A stretch of 31,871 nucleotides of DNA from a bacterium (GCA_010027825.1 RGUK01000008.1:1-31871); one strand, 5' to 3'. Positions 13,768 to 23,015 are shown, counted from the stretch's first letter. The notes: generated by a model not told the origin, from the sequence alone. Program-made: numbers and translations.

Positions 13768-15015
13768 ATGAGTAACAATTTACTTACCATCTCCATGATC
13801 ACCAACGAAGCGTTGATGGTCTTGGAAAACGAATTGACTTTCTCTAGCGAAGTCGAACGTAACTATGATGACCAATTTGCCGTTAGCGGCGCAAAAATCG
13901 GTAACACCCTGAACGTTCGCCGTCCAGGTCGTTTTATCGGTACTACAGGCCCTGCGCTGAACGTTGAAGACTTCAACGAAACCAGCGTACCTGTTACCTT
14001 GTCCACACAGTTCCACGTTGACACCCAATTCACTACACAGGATTTGGCTCTGTCTTTGGATATGTTCTCTGACCGTGTTTTGAAACCCGCTGTCGCTGCC
14101 GTAGCCAACAAGATTGACTTTGACGGTTTGACAATGGCTAAAAACAGCACAGCGAACATCGTTGGTACTGCCGGTACACCCCCCACATCCTTGCTGACTT
14201 ACCTGACCGCAGGTGCTTACTTGGATGCTGAAGGCGCACCCCGAGATGGCCGCCGTTCATGTATCGTTGAGCCTTTCACCGGCGCAACCATCGTGGACAG
14301 CCTGAAAGGTCTGTTTGTGCCATCTGACCGCATTGGTCAGCAGTACGAAAAAGGCTTGATGGGTCGTGACTCTGCAGGCATGAACTGGAAGATGGATCAG
14401 AACGTTGTGAATCAAACATTTGGTTCATACGCTACTGCCACCCTGTCTTGCGATACCGCCACCGGCACAGGTTTCCTGTCTACAGGTTGGGCGCAAACTT
14501 CCACTATCGCATTGACCGCAGCCACCGCTACCGCTGGTCTGCAAGTTGGTGACGTTATTCAAATCGCTGGCATTTTCGCTGTCAACCCACAAAACCGTTC
14601 TGCTTACGGTTCGGGTAAGCTGCGTAACTTCGTGGTGACTCAAGCCGTGACCGTAGCAACTTCAGGCACAACTTCTGTGACCGTAAGCCCTGCCGTGATT
14701 ACTGGTGGCCAGTTCCAAAACGTGACCGTGACAACCACCAGCGCATCTGCTGTAGTGACTCCATTCAACAAGACAGGTACTGTCAGCCCACAGAACATCG
14801 TGATGCACAAAAATGCTTTCACTTTGGCTACCGCTGACTTGGAACTGCCTGATGGCGTGGTGTTTGCAGGCCGTGCTTCCGACAAGGAACTTGGTCTGTC
14901 TATGCGTGTGGTACGTCAGTACACCATTAATAACGATTCCATTCCTACCCGTGTGGACGTTCTGTATGGCTGGGCGCCCCTATACCCTGAACTTGCCTGC
15001 CGTGTCGCAGCTTAA
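13768..15015 (+). CDS. P22-like major coat protein
   Basis: A 415-residue protein with P22 gp5-like character (P22 coat is 430). The opening has NEALMVLENELTFSSEVERN (13-32), followed by GNTLNVRRPGRF, typical of this coat family. The middle contains an Ala/Thr/Val-rich beta insert (about 215-335) in the place of the P22 I-domain and a strand-rich C-terminus. It folds as the HK97-type capsid subunit. An AAGGA precedes the ATG. The GroES-like protein encoded at 6833 might assist its folding; that is inference. Confidence 0.93.
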   Translation: MSNNLLTISMITNEALMVLENELTFSSEVERNYDDQFAVSGAKIGNTLNVRRPGRFIGTTGPALNVEDFNETSVPVTLSTQFHVDTQFTTQDLALSLDMFSDRVLKPAVAAVANKIDFDGLTMAKNSTANIVGTAGTPPTSLLTYLTAGAYLDAEGAPRDGRRSCIVEPFTGATIVDSLKGLFVPSDRIGQQYEKGLMGRDSAGMNWKMDQNVVNQTFGSYATATLSCDTATGTGFLSTGWAQTSTIALTAATATAGLQVGDVIQIAGIFAVNPQNRSAYGSGKLRNFVVTQAVTVATSGTTSVTVSPAVITGGQFQNVTVTTTSASAVVTPFNKTGTVSPQNIVMHKNAFTLATADLELPDGVVFAGRASDKELGLSMRVVRQYTINNDSIPTRVDVLYGWAPLYPELACRVAA

Positions 15016-15034
15016 CTAAGAAAGGAAACAGATC

Positions 15035-15457
15035 ATGTCTAATCCAGGCGCAGCATCCACCACTACAAACCACCCAAGTAATTTGGCAACCAACCAAGCC
15101 TTGCGCTTGATTGCCTCTGCCCAAGGTGTAAACCTGAACTTGGTCGCCGACACAATTGCACCCATCTTGGTTGCAGGGAATGTCAGCGTACAAAGCATCA
15201 TTGTTGCCAACGCAAGCATCAGCTTGACCACCGCACAATTGGCTGTGTACACAGGCGCAGGTGCTACAGGCACAGCAGTAAAATCTGCTTACGCTTTGTC
15301 GGGTAACAACTCGACTACCGCAGTTGTGGTGACAGCAGCAACTTCTACCAACTCGATTACAGGCACACCCCTGTATATTCGTTGTACCACCCCACAAGGT
15401 GCAGCCGCAACCGCTGATGTGTTCATCTACGGCTACGACCTGACTTTCCTGCCCTAA
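15035..15457 (+). CDS. Probable capsid decoration protein
   Basis: This 140-residue, Thr/Ala/Val-rich, beta-sandwich-like protein begins directly after the coat gene behind a strong AAGGAAA site. No trans-membrane or enzymatic motif is visible. Its position, small size and high beta content fit a head decoration protein. It is the last gene before a terminator, so coat and this protein end one transcript. Confidence 0.6.
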   Translation: MSNPGAASTTTNHPSNLATNQALRLIASAQGVNLNLVADTIAPILVAGNVSVQSIIVANASISLTTAQLAVYTGAGATGTAVKSAYALSGNNSTTAVVVTAATSTNSITGTPLYIRCTTPQGAAATADVFIYGYDLTFLP

Positions 15458-15480
15458 ACCAGCATGAAATAACTAAGAAG

Positions 15481-15512
15481 GCCATCCTCAAAAGGGATGG
15501 CTTTTCTTTTTT
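15481..15512 (+). terminator. Intrinsic terminator after the capsid genes
   Basis: GCCATCC (15481-15487) pairs perfectly with GGATGGC (15495-15501), with a seven-base loop, followed by TTTTCTTTTTT. A-rich bases before the stem could pair with the T-run. It lies 23 bases after the decoration-gene stop. Confidence 0.88.
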
Positions 15513-15519
15513 GCAAGTC

Positions 15520-15525
15520 TATAAT
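15520..15525 (+). promoter_or_regulatory. Perfect -10 box opening the tail operon
   Basis: A consensus TATAAT follows the terminator by seven bases and precedes the AAGGA site and ATG at 15548. There is no recognisable -35 hexamer at 16-18 bases, so strength or activator need is uncertain. Terminator-then-promoter mirrors the 5953-5987 junction. Confidence 0.55.
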
Positions 15526-15547
15526 TTGATGACTGAAAGGAATAGTC

Positions 15548-15811
15548 ATGTCCAATTACGCACAGATTTCCAGCAACACTTTGATTAAAAATCAAGCAGG
15601 AAAAATCAAAGGCATCATGGTAAGTGCAGCAAGCAGCACTCCTACCATTACCATCTATGACCAACAAACGCCAGCGACTAGCTTAAAAGTGATTGATACT
15701 TTTACTCCTGTAGCAGCAACCAATTACAATTTTTATGATGGCATCAATACCGAGTTTGGCATTTATGTAGTCATTGGTGGAACTGTCAGTTGCACTATTT
15801 ACTTTGAGTAA
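15548..15811 (+). CDS. Small beta-rich structural protein
   Basis: An 87-residue, beta-strand-rich protein (IMVSAASSTPTITIYDQQTP at 24-43) of the kind found beside capsid and tail genes in many podoviruses. It has no signal or membrane segment. It opens the tail operon behind an AAGGA ribosome site and ends four bases before the fibre gene. Virion location is likely; the exact role is unknown. Confidence 0.6.
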   Translation: MSNYAQISSNTLIKNQAGKIKGIMVSAASSTPTITIYDQQTPATSLKVIDTFTPVAATNYNFYDGINTEFGIYVVIGGTVSCTIYFE

Positions 15812-15814
15812 ATA

Positions 15815-17938
15815 ATGACCACAGCGGTCACTCAGACCATCAATTTTGTGCCGGTTCAGGGCGTTTTTTCGCCCGAGCCGACCTTTGCCCTGCAGTATTT
15901 TGTCGGGCCTGCTGGTACGCCTTTTTATGGCCCTGAAAACGCTGTTTTTAACAATCTAAGCATCACAACAGGTCAAATTTCGACCTTGCCCACGGCTGCT
16001 AATGACATAGCCAACAAATCCTATGTAGATTCTGTCGCGCAAGGTTTGAATGTCAAAGCATCCTGCCTTTATTCGACCACAGGAAATATCTCTTTATCGG
16101 GTCTTGGCGTACAAGGAAACGGCGATTGGACTAGCACGTTGACTGCAGGCGACAGGATTTTGGTTAAAAACCAAACGTCTAGTCAGTTCAACGGCATTTA
16201 TGTCGCAGCCGCTGGTGCATGGGCGCGATCTGCTGACATGAACACATGGGCAGAAGTGCCAAGTGCTTTCACTTTTATCGAGTCAGGGACGACATTAGCC
16301 GACACAGGATGGGTTTGTACATCAAACCGTGGTGGCACAATTGATGTTACCCCTATCACTTGGTCGCAATTTAGCGGCGCAGGCTCTTATTTGGCAGGTA
16401 CAGGGTTAACCCTAACAGGCAACACATTCAGCATCACCAATACAGGTGTTACCGCAACGGCGTATGGGTCTGCTTCAGCCGTTGGCACGTTTACCGTTAA
16501 TGCACAAGGCCAAATCACCACCGCAGCGAATGTCAACATAGCAATTGATGCCAATCAAATCACCACAGGAACGATTGATACTGCGCGTGTTTCGGGGTCT
16601 TATTCAGGCATCACAGGTCTAGGAACTCTGACAAATTTAACTGTAACGAACCCTATTTCCGGTTCAATTACTGGAAATGCAGCCACCGCAAGCAAGGCAA
16701 GCAATCTGTCAAGCGGTGCAGCGGGATATGTGCCTTATCAAAGCGGCGTTGATACAACTACATTTTTAGCGCCAGGCTCTAACGGTCAAGTGTTAACTTT
16801 GGCTGCAGGACTGCCGACTTGGGCAACGCCCACCACAGGGACAGTCACATCAGTTGGAACTAGCGGTTCAGTCAGCGGCATTACCCTGACAGGCGGCACA
16901 ATCACCACCACCGGCACGATTACCTTGGGCGGCTCTTTAGATTTGTCTAGCCCTCCTGCTATCGGTGGGACGTCAGCTAACACAATCACAGGCACGACTG
17001 TGACCGCAACCACCAAGTTTGTCAGCCCTTATTTTGATGCCGCCAGCAGCGCAGGCGGCGCATTAAGAAACGCTACAGGCACAGCACAATTGCAATGGGG
17101 CGGTGGTGGTGGCGACAATTTGTCGCTAAATGTTTCGACAAACATGAATGGATCTAATGCTCAAATTGACATTAGCCCGACAGGGACAGGCCATGTCCAC
17201 ATGAAACCCACAGGATCAGGTGCAATTGAGATTGCGCCGACCAATTTGGGAACAATCAACAATATGTCGATTGGTGCAACTACAGCATCCACCGGCAAAT
17301 TCACCACGATTGATTTCAGCAGCACCTTGGCGGCTTCGGGATCAACTGGATCGGCGGGTCAGGTTCTGCAGTCCAACGGCGCATCAGCACCCACATGGGT
17401 GACGCCTACGGCTTATGCCACGGTAACTGACGATACCACCACCAATGCGGTGCGGTATCCGTTATTTGCTAATCAGACTACAGGCAATTTGTCCACAGAA
17501 TATGTGGCGTCCACAAAATACCAATTCAACCCATCTACCGGCGTTTTAACCGCCACAGGGTTTAGTGGGTCTGGCGCTAGTCTGACAAGCCTACCTGCTG
17601 CAGAGCTATCAGGCACGATTCCAAGCGGTGTTTTGGGCAACTCTACGGTCTATATCGGGACAACCGGCATAGCGTTAAACCGCACCAGCGCCAGCCAAAC
17701 CTTGACAGGCACAAGCATTGACGGGTCAGCAGGCTCTGCGACTACAGCAACAACCGCAACCAACGCAAACAACGTGGCGGTGACCGACAATACCAGCACA
17801 AATTCTGATTATTACGTCACTTACGTCACCAACAGCACAGGCAATTTGCCTATTACGGTGTCATCCACTAAACTCAAATACAACCCGTCCACAGGCGTTT
17901 TAACCGCAACAGGTGGCGTGGCAGGAGGCACTTTCTGA
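15815..17938 (+). CDS. Tail fibre protein, 707 aa
   Basis: This 707-residue Thr/Ser/Gly-rich protein has the features of phage tail fibres. Around 60-190 it carries a known fibre domain with SYVDSVAQGLNVKAS, LTAGDRILVKNQTSSQFNG and a TWSQFSGAG end. There are shaft-like repeats, an IGATTASTGKFTTIDFSS motif (about 485-502), and two copies of a module ending NPSTGVLTATG (about 537-585 and 655-707). It ends in GGTF, also the ending of the protein at 24490. No chaperone domain is seen. It should bind host-surface receptors. Confidence 0.85.
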   Translation: MTTAVTQTINFVPVQGVFSPEPTFALQYFVGPAGTPFYGPENAVFNNLSITTGQISTLPTAANDIANKSYVDSVAQGLNVKASCLYSTTGNISLSGLGVQGNGDWTSTLTAGDRILVKNQTSSQFNGIYVAAAGAWARSADMNTWAEVPSAFTFIESGTTLADTGWVCTSNRGGTIDVTPITWSQFSGAGSYLAGTGLTLTGNTFSITNTGVTATAYGSASAVGTFTVNAQGQITTAANVNIAIDANQITTGTIDTARVSGSYSGITGLGTLTNLTVTNPISGSITGNAATASKASNLSSGAAGYVPYQSGVDTTTFLAPGSNGQVLTLAAGLPTWATPTTGTVTSVGTSGSVSGITLTGGTITTTGTITLGGSLDLSSPPAIGGTSANTITGTTVTATTKFVSPYFDAASSAGGALRNATGTAQLQWGGGGGDNLSLNVSTNMNGSNAQIDISPTGTGHVHMKPTGSGAIEIAPTNLGTINNMSIGATTASTGKFTTIDFSSTLAASGSTGSAGQVLQSNGASAPTWVTPTAYATVTDDTTTNAVRYPLFANQTTGNLSTEYVASTKYQFNPSTGVLTATGFSGSGASLTSLPAAELSGTIPSGVLGNSTVYIGTTGIALNRTSASQTLTGTSIDGSAGSATTATTATNANNVAVTDNTSTNSDYYVTYVTNSTGNLPITVSSTKLKYNPSTGVLTATGGVAGGTF

Positions 17939-18213
17939 TGTGGAAAATTCTGAACATTGAGGCTGATAACGGACTTATCACATCAGCACGCTATTTTTGC
18001 GAAAAAAACGGCGTAGAAACCGAAGGCTGGTGGCATTTTGCAGAGCCTAAACTGATCGTTCCATTTTCAGAAGTGACTGAAGGAATGGTTTTGGAATGGG
18101 TCAAAGCTGAGATTGGTGAGCAAGTTGAAGCCCGTTTGGACGTCCAAGCGCAAGATAAATCTAAAGTTGTGGTCGCGCCTTGGTTGCCACAAGTCTTTAC
18201 ACCGGAGTTATAA
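17938..18213 (+). CDS. DUF7936-like small tail-associated protein
   Basis: A 91-residue protein beginning MWKILNIEADNGLITSARYF, with PFSEVTEGMVLEWVKAEIGE (42-61). The pattern of a short beta start followed by an acidic helix with VxEWVKxxIG resembles DUF7936-type phage proteins next to fibre genes. It begins by TGATG overlap with the fibre gene. Function is unknown; fibre assembly or attachment is suggested by place. Confidence 0.7.
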   Translation: MWKILNIEADNGLITSARYFCEKNGVETEGWWHFAEPKLIVPFSEVTEGMVLEWVKAEIGEQVEARLDVQAQDKSKVVVAPWLPQVFTPEL

Positions 18214-18711
18214 ATGGCTGTATTTTTATCACCTATCGGGGGTGCTGGTTGGCAATTTTTCAACAACGATGGAACTGTTCTGTCGGGGGGCAAGATTTAC
18301 ACCTATGCTGCTGGCACAACAACAAATCAAGCCACTTACACAACATCTGCTGGAAACATTGCCCACACAAATCCAATAATTTTAAATTCAGCAGGTAGAG
18401 TTCCAGGCGGCGAAATATGGTTGACCGCAGCGCCTTATAAATTTGTTTTAAATACATCTACTGATGTGTTGATATCAACTTATGACAACATTACTGGGTC
18501 AGGTGCGGCTTCCTACAATGTTCAAAATTTTACTGGCAATGGTTCAACATTGAGTTTTACGTTAAGTTCACCATCTTTGGGTGAAAATTACACGTTTGTT
18601 TATATCAATGGTGTTTATCAAAACAAAAACACTTATTCCGTTACAGGCACAACGTTGTTGTTTTCTGAAGCCCCACCAACAACTTCACTAATTGAAGTGA
18701 TGTTTAACTAA
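18214..18711 (+). CDS. Fibre/spike head-binding-type protein
   Basis: A 165-residue protein opening MAVFLSPIGGAGWQFFNNDG and containing GGKIYTYAAGTTTNQATYT (about 25-43) and NSAGRVPGGEIWLT (58-71). This block is the N-terminal module of many podovirus tail spikes and fibres, which docks them on the virion. Here it exists with only a short second beta part (about 105-165) and no receptor-binding or enzymatic end. It may therefore act as an adaptor for the longer fibres nearby. Confidence 0.75.
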   Translation: MAVFLSPIGGAGWQFFNNDGTVLSGGKIYTYAAGTTTNQATYTTSAGNIAHTNPIILNSAGRVPGGEIWLTAAPYKFVLNTSTDVLISTYDNITGSGAASYNVQNFTGNGSTLSFTLSSPSLGENYTFVYINGVYQNKNTYSVTGTTLLFSEAPPTTSLIEVMFN

Positions 18712-18712
18712 C

Positions 18713-19687
18713 ATGGCAGCAACAGGCTACACCCCCATCCTGCTTTACAGCAGCAGCACGGCGTCAACTGCGCCATCTGCTGGCAACTTGACCAACAGCA
18801 CGTTAGGGTCTGAGCTTGCCATCAACATTACAGACGGCAAACTTTTTTACAAAGACAACGCCAACGCTGTTCAAGTAATTGGCTGGAAAACCACGCCCAC
18901 CACGGCTGGCGGTACGGGCCTGACCAGTTACACGACTGGCGATTTGCTTTATTTTGCTACCGGCACAACGTTGTCAAAACTTGGCATTGGAACGGCTGAT
19001 TATGTTATGACTAGCAGCGGCACAGCGCCGCAATGGTCGCAATTTTTAAAAGCCAAAGCCGGTGGTACTGGCCAAACATCGTTTGCGGTGGGTGATTTGC
19101 TTTATGCAGACACTACTACAACCCTTGCAAAACTTGCTGATGTAGCCACGGGGAATGCACTTATCTCTGGTGGCGTTGGTGTTGCTCCTTCTTGGGGAAA
19201 GATCGGGCTTACAACTCATGTCAGCGGGACGTTGCCTGTTGCTAATGGAGGAACTGGTTTAACAACATTTGGGCCAAGTTTTAGTGCTAGAAACAGTTCA
19301 AATCAATCAATTTCTAGTGCAACTTTTACCAAAGTTACATTAGATACAGAAGAATTTGACCCAAATAACAATTTTGCATCATCAACTTTTACGCCGACTG
19401 TTGCAGGGTATTACCAAATAAACTGCACTATTAGGTTTAATGGCGTAACAGTAACTGGTGGAATTGTTGCAATATATAAAAATGGTTCTGCATTTATTAG
19501 AGTTGTTGAAACCAATTTTTCAATTGGAACTGATTTCACTTTGTCTGGAAGTGCTGTGGTTTATTGCAATGGTTCAACTGATACCATTGAAATGTATGGC
19601 CTGATATCAGGCACATCGCCTAATTTCAACTATGCAAACGCTACTGCCTGCTGCCAAATGAGTGGCGCTTATTTAAGGGGGACATAA
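18713..19687 (+). CDS. Tail fibre with C1q-like tip
   Basis: This 324-residue fibre has shaft repeats AGGTGLTSYTTGDLLYF (65-81), AGGTGQTSFAVGDLLYA (116-132) and NGGTGLTTF (178-186). These are typical of trimeric phage fibres. From about 189 to the end it changes to a compact beta domain with FTPTVAGYYQINCTIRFNG, matching the C1q/TNF-like jelly-roll that caps some phage fibres. Such tips usually recognise the host surface. It begins one base after the previous stop. Confidence 0.82.
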   Translation: MAATGYTPILLYSSSTASTAPSAGNLTNSTLGSELAINITDGKLFYKDNANAVQVIGWKTTPTTAGGTGLTSYTTGDLLYFATGTTLSKLGIGTADYVMTSSGTAPQWSQFLKAKAGGTGQTSFAVGDLLYADTTTTLAKLADVATGNALISGGVGVAPSWGKIGLTTHVSGTLPVANGGTGLTTFGPSFSARNSSNQSISSATFTKVTLDTEEFDPNNNFASSTFTPTVAGYYQINCTIRFNGVTVTGGIVAIYKNGSAFIRVVETNFSIGTDFTLSGSAVVYCNGSTDTIEMYGLISGTSPNFNYANATACCQMSGAYLRGT

Positions 19688-19852
19688 ATGACATTATATG
19701 AAAAAATAATGCAAATATACCCTGATTTGACAGAAAATGATTTTAAAACAATTATTGTTTTACAAAATGATTTGAATGAAAAAGGTGATTACATTAAAGA
19801 ATGGAATCATCCAACATACCAACAACCATCGCAAGATCAGTTAAGGGATTAA
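19688..19852 (+). CDS. Small XkdW-like fibre-assembly protein, 54 aa
   Basis: A 54-residue acidic protein, MTLYEKIMQIYPDLTENDF and on, containing GDYIKEW (33-39) then a proline/glutamine end. LYEKIM at the start and the GxYIxxW core resemble XkdW-type proteins, found beside tail genes of phages and tailocins. Position between two fibre genes fits a fibre chaperone or assembly factor. Its codons are noticeably AT-rich compared with the terminase block. Confidence 0.62.
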   Translation: MTLYEKIMQIYPDLTENDFKTIIVLQNDLNEKGDYIKEWNHPTYQQPSQDQLRD

Positions 19853-19853
19853 C

Positions 19854-21188
19854 ATGAGTTTAACTAAAGCTAGTTATTCAATGATCACAGGCGCATATGT
19901 CAATGTGATTGACTATGGCGCTACTGGTGATGGAACAACAAACGATGCTGCGGCTATTCAAGCGGCTTTTAGTGCGGCAGATACAACGCCACCAAAAACT
20001 GTATATTTTCCTGCTGGCACTTATCTCACCAATTCAACATTGACGGTAAACCCTAACACGACAAATGGCGTTGTGCCACAAATTGTTGGCGAAGGTTCGC
20101 AAGCAACAATTATTAAAGCTGGATCAGGGCTTGGTGCAAACCCAATTCTAAAACACCAAGGCGCAAGCCCATCCACAAATTCTAAATGGACTGGATTTCA
20201 ATTGCTTGGCACAGGCGCTGCAAATGGTCAGTATGGAATTCATCACATTAACACTTGCTTTGTAAATTATGATGATATTAATTTTAACTCTTTGCAAGAA
20301 GGCGTTCGATTTGAAAATGCTGGCGGCGGCTTTTCTGAACAGAATGTATTGAGTAATTGCTGGGCGGCAGCGTGTAAATATTTTTTAGGTTTTGCTCGAC
20401 AAGCTGGTTCAACAGAAGATAGTTTCAGGGGCACGGGTTTTAGTTCCGAATGCCACATGGATTTAACGACAGTTGCTAATGCAAGATTGGTGCGAGTATA
20501 TCTTTTAAATTCACTTGCGCCTAATTGCTACAATATGCCTATATTTGCGACTATATGGACAAATGCAACAAGCGCTGTTCTGCAAAATGATTCTGCAACG
20601 CCAATCAGAGCAAGCGGCTATATTCGCTATGAATCATCAGCTACTGGTTGGGTTATGGGTACAGGGTCGGCTTTAACAACTGATACCTTTAGGGGCATCA
20701 TGGATGGCATTGCTTTCAATCCAACACCAAATACTTGCGACATTATTGGTATTGTGAATGGTTCTTACTATACCGATTATGGAACTTTTACGCCTGTTTT
20801 AAATTCAACAGGCGGTGCGCCTACTGTTACTTATGCGGCAAATGGACAACAAGGATTCTATGAGGTTGTTGGAACAACAGTCAATTTTAGTATTTTCTTA
20901 AATATAACTTCATACACAGGTGGGTCGGGAAATTTGCAAATTAGTGGTTTGCCGCTAACTAGCCGTACAAACACAGGGTCAGTTGCATTCAATCGTATAC
21001 CCGTATCAGCAAATAAATTAACTTTTACTGGTGTTCCATTTGCACGGGTTGCAAGTAATTCCACCTATGTAGACATTGTGCAAACAACAAGTGGCAATGA
21101 TGAAGCAGCAATTACTTTGGCAAGTCTTAATTCGTCAAACAGCGCATTGTTTATATCGGGTTCATATACTTGGGCTGCTGGAAATTGA
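19854..21188 (+). CDS. Tail spike with pectate-lyase-like fold
   Basis: The 444-residue protein has VNVIDYGATGDGTTNDAAAI (16-35), the standard opening of the Pectate_lyase_3 beta-helix found in tail spikes and capsule depolymerases. Strand-rich sequence with regular Asn and Gly follows to about residue 300. The C-terminal part (about 305-444) is a separate beta module starting DYGTFTPVLNSTGG that probably trimerises or binds. No catalytic pair can be assigned by eye, so an enzyme activity on host polysaccharide is likely but unproven. Confidence 0.83.
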   Translation: MSLTKASYSMITGAYVNVIDYGATGDGTTNDAAAIQAAFSAADTTPPKTVYFPAGTYLTNSTLTVNPNTTNGVVPQIVGEGSQATIIKAGSGLGANPILKHQGASPSTNSKWTGFQLLGTGAANGQYGIHHINTCFVNYDDINFNSLQEGVRFENAGGGFSEQNVLSNCWAAACKYFLGFARQAGSTEDSFRGTGFSSECHMDLTTVANARLVRVYLLNSLAPNCYNMPIFATIWTNATSAVLQNDSATPIRASGYIRYESSATGWVMGTGSALTTDTFRGIMDGIAFNPTPNTCDIIGIVNGSYYTDYGTFTPVLNSTGGAPTVTYAANGQQGFYEVVGTTVNFSIFLNITSYTGGSGNLQISGLPLTSRTNTGSVAFNRIPVSANKLTFTGVPFARVASNSTYVDIVQTTSGNDEAAITLASLNSSNSALFISGSYTWAAGN

Positions 21189-21199
21189 TTGGAAATAAA

Positions 21200-21436
21200 A
21201 TGTCGATACAAAAGCAAACTCTTGTTGACCAAATCCAACACATTGCAAACGGTTGCGTTCAAGTACGCACTTGCACCTATACAGTAGAAGGTGGCAACAC
21301 ATTCCATCGTCATGCAATTGCGCCTGGCGATGATTACAGCGCCGAGGATGCTAAGGTTCAAGCCATTTGCGTTGCACTTCATACGCCCGAAGTTGTTGCG
21401 GCATACAAAGCGGCACAATTGCCAATATTGGAATAA
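21200..21436 (+). CDS. Small conserved tail-adjacent protein
   Basis: A 78-residue protein starting MSIQKQTLVDQIQHIANGCV. The FHRHAIAPGDDYSAED segment followed by TPEVVAAYKAAQ is a pattern I know from short phage proteins placed after fibre genes. The frame is open to 21170, but ATG at 21200 has a GGAAA nine bases upstream and gives the family-like start. The longer form would overlap the spike gene. Function unknown. Confidence 0.68.
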   Translation: MSIQKQTLVDQIQHIANGCVQVRTCTYTVEGGNTFHRHAIAPGDDYSAEDAKVQAICVALHTPEVVAAYKAAQLPILE

Positions 21437-21439
21437 ACC

Positions 21440-22414
21440 ATGACCCAGCCAATTGACATTATCACTCGAGCCATGAAAGACATTGGCGCAGTTGCCGCTG
21501 GTGAAGTGCCAACGGCTGACGAAGCGCAAGATGGGCTAGATATGCTCAACGACATGGTGGCGCAATGGTCAAATGAAAACATGATGGTTTTCTACCGCAG
21601 CGAAATCATCTTCCAAACCACACAAAATCAAGTCCAATACACGATTGGCCCATCAGGTCAGGTAGGCGCGACATTCACCGGCTCGATTGCTGGAACTGTT
21701 TTGACCGTTCCTGCTAACGGTGTTACTGCAGGCGGCATCAATATCGGCATGACGCTATCAGGCACAGGCATTACAGCAGGAACAAGGATTGTCGGCTTTA
21801 CCACGGGCGCAGGTGGCAACGTCAATGAAGGTGGTACGTACACCGTCACACCAAGCCAAACCGCTGCAAGCACCACCATTACAGCCTACTATGAGCGCCC
21901 CTTAACGATTGAATCAGGCTTTGTGCGCGTTGCTACCATGCAAGGCGGTTCTAACATTGCAGGTGGATATTTGGACTATCCTTTGTCCATTTTGAGCTTG
22001 GAAGAATACGAATCCATAGGCATCAAACAACTGAATGGCCCTTGGGCAAAAGCCATTTATTACCAGCCAAGTGAACTGTTGGGAACAATCTATGTCTATC
22101 CCAATCCGCAGCAAGGTGAACTGCACCTGTTCACACAAACCATTTTTCGTCAGTTCCAAACCTTGAACGACATCATCCAGCTACCACAGGGCTACAACAT
22201 GGCGTTGCGGTGGTGTCTTGCAGAACGACTGATGCCTATGTTCGGCAAAGTGAATCAGATTCAGGCCGCCATGATTAACGGCTATGCCGCACAAGGCAAA
22301 GCGACCATCAAACGAACCAATATGCGTCCTGCTCAGATTGCGCGATACCCTGAAAGCCTAATTGTTGGACGCGCTAAAGATGCGGGCTTTATTATGGACG
22401 GCGGCTTCAGATGA
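21440..22414 (+). CDS. P22 gp4-like head-completion protein with inserted beta domain
   Basis: The first 72 residues ([20 protein letters not shown] at 27-46, then QYTIGPSG) match the P22 gp4 family, which attaches under the portal and starts tail assembly. From about 77 to 150 a Gly/Thr/Val-rich segment interrupts the family, with [20 protein letters not shown] and [10 protein letters not shown]; it looks like a small beta sandwich often found as an add-on in phage proteins. The gp4-type sequence resumes at [12 protein letters not shown]. Total 324 residues against 166 in P22, so insertion and a longer C-terminus explain the size. Confidence 0.85.
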   Translation: MTQPIDIITRAMKDIGAVAAGEVPTADEAQDGLDMLNDMVAQWSNENMMVFYRSEIIFQTTQNQVQYTIGPSGQVGATFTGSIAGTVLTVPANGVTAGGINIGMTLSGTGITAGTRIVGFTTGAGGNVNEGGTYTVTPSQTAASTTITAYYERPLTIESGFVRVATMQGGSNIAGGYLDYPLSILSLEEYESIGIKQLNGPWAKAIYYQPSELLGTIYVYPNPQQGELHLFTQTIFRQFQTLNDIIQLPQGYNMALRWCLAERLMPMFGKVNQIQAAMINGYAAQGKATIKRTNMRPAQIARYPESLIVGRAKDAGFIMDGGFR

Positions 22415-22460
22415 TTTACGGAAATGCGCTAATATCAGGTTTTCGGAAAGGAAATTTGAT

Positions 22461-23015
22461 ATGGCAAGAGACCACCGTAAAGAATATGCAGACCGCAAAG
22501 CAAAAATTGCTGCTGGAACAATTGGTGAAAAACCTGGCAGACCCCAAAACACGCCTGAAGTCTTATGGAGCAAAGTTGATGTTAAAAATCCTGACGAGTG
22601 CTGGCCTTGGATTGGGACAATTGAGAAAAGTGGCTATGGTCGCACTTGGATTAATGACAAAGGCTATTACGCCCATCGGGTTATCTTTAATTTAGCAAAC
22701 CCAAACATGATTGAGCTTAGAGCGCCTACCAATAAAAAAGCCCGAGGTTTTTTGATGCACCTTTGCGACAATCGTGTTTGTTGTAATCCTGCTCATTTGC
22801 GTGTAGCTAATTTGCATGAAAACAATTTTGATATGCATGAAAAAGGCAGGGTCAAGCATAAAACTGGCGGCAGTCATCATCGTTCAGTCTTTACTGATGA
22901 GCAGATTGATGAAATCCTGTCTTTGCGTAAAAATGGCGTCACTATGTCAAAAATTGCCGAAAAAATTAACGCAAAAATAGCAACTGTTAAGTCCTTGATA
23001 AGAAGGAAAACGTAA
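22461..23015 (+). CDS. HNH homing-type endonuclease with C-terminal HTH
   Basis: From the ATG at 22461 (AAGGA eight bases upstream) the protein is 184 residues. DECWPWIG starts the nuclease; HRV (72-74) and the CDNRVCCNPAHLRV block (102-115) form an HNH_3-type site, followed by NLHENNFDMHEKGR. Residues about 144-182 form a helix-turn-helix (FTDEQIDEILSLRKNGVTMS), the DNA-binding arm of I-HmuI-like enzymes. It lies between gp4-like and gp10-like genes, which are adjacent in P22, so it is probably a selfish insertion. No intron remnants were found in the flanking genes. Confidence 0.85.
   Translation: MARDHRKEYADRKAKIAAGTIGEKPGRPQNTPEVLWSKVDVKNPDECWPWIGTIEKSGYGRTWINDKGYYAHRVIFNLANPNMIELRAPTNKKARGFLMHLCDNRVCCNPAHLRVANLHENNFDMHEKGRVKHKTGGSHHRSVFTDEQIDEILSLRKNGVTMSKIAEKINAKIATVKSLIRRKT

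Noticed and set aside
14945..15397. 150-codon minus-strand frame over the decoration protein
   Set aside because: Cys-rich shadow of a Thr/Ala-rich gene; the plus-strand protein has a strong ribosome site and sensible position.
21065..21529. 154-codon minus-strand frame across the spike end and gp4 start
   Set aside because: Crosses three well-supported plus-strand genes and has no ribosome site.
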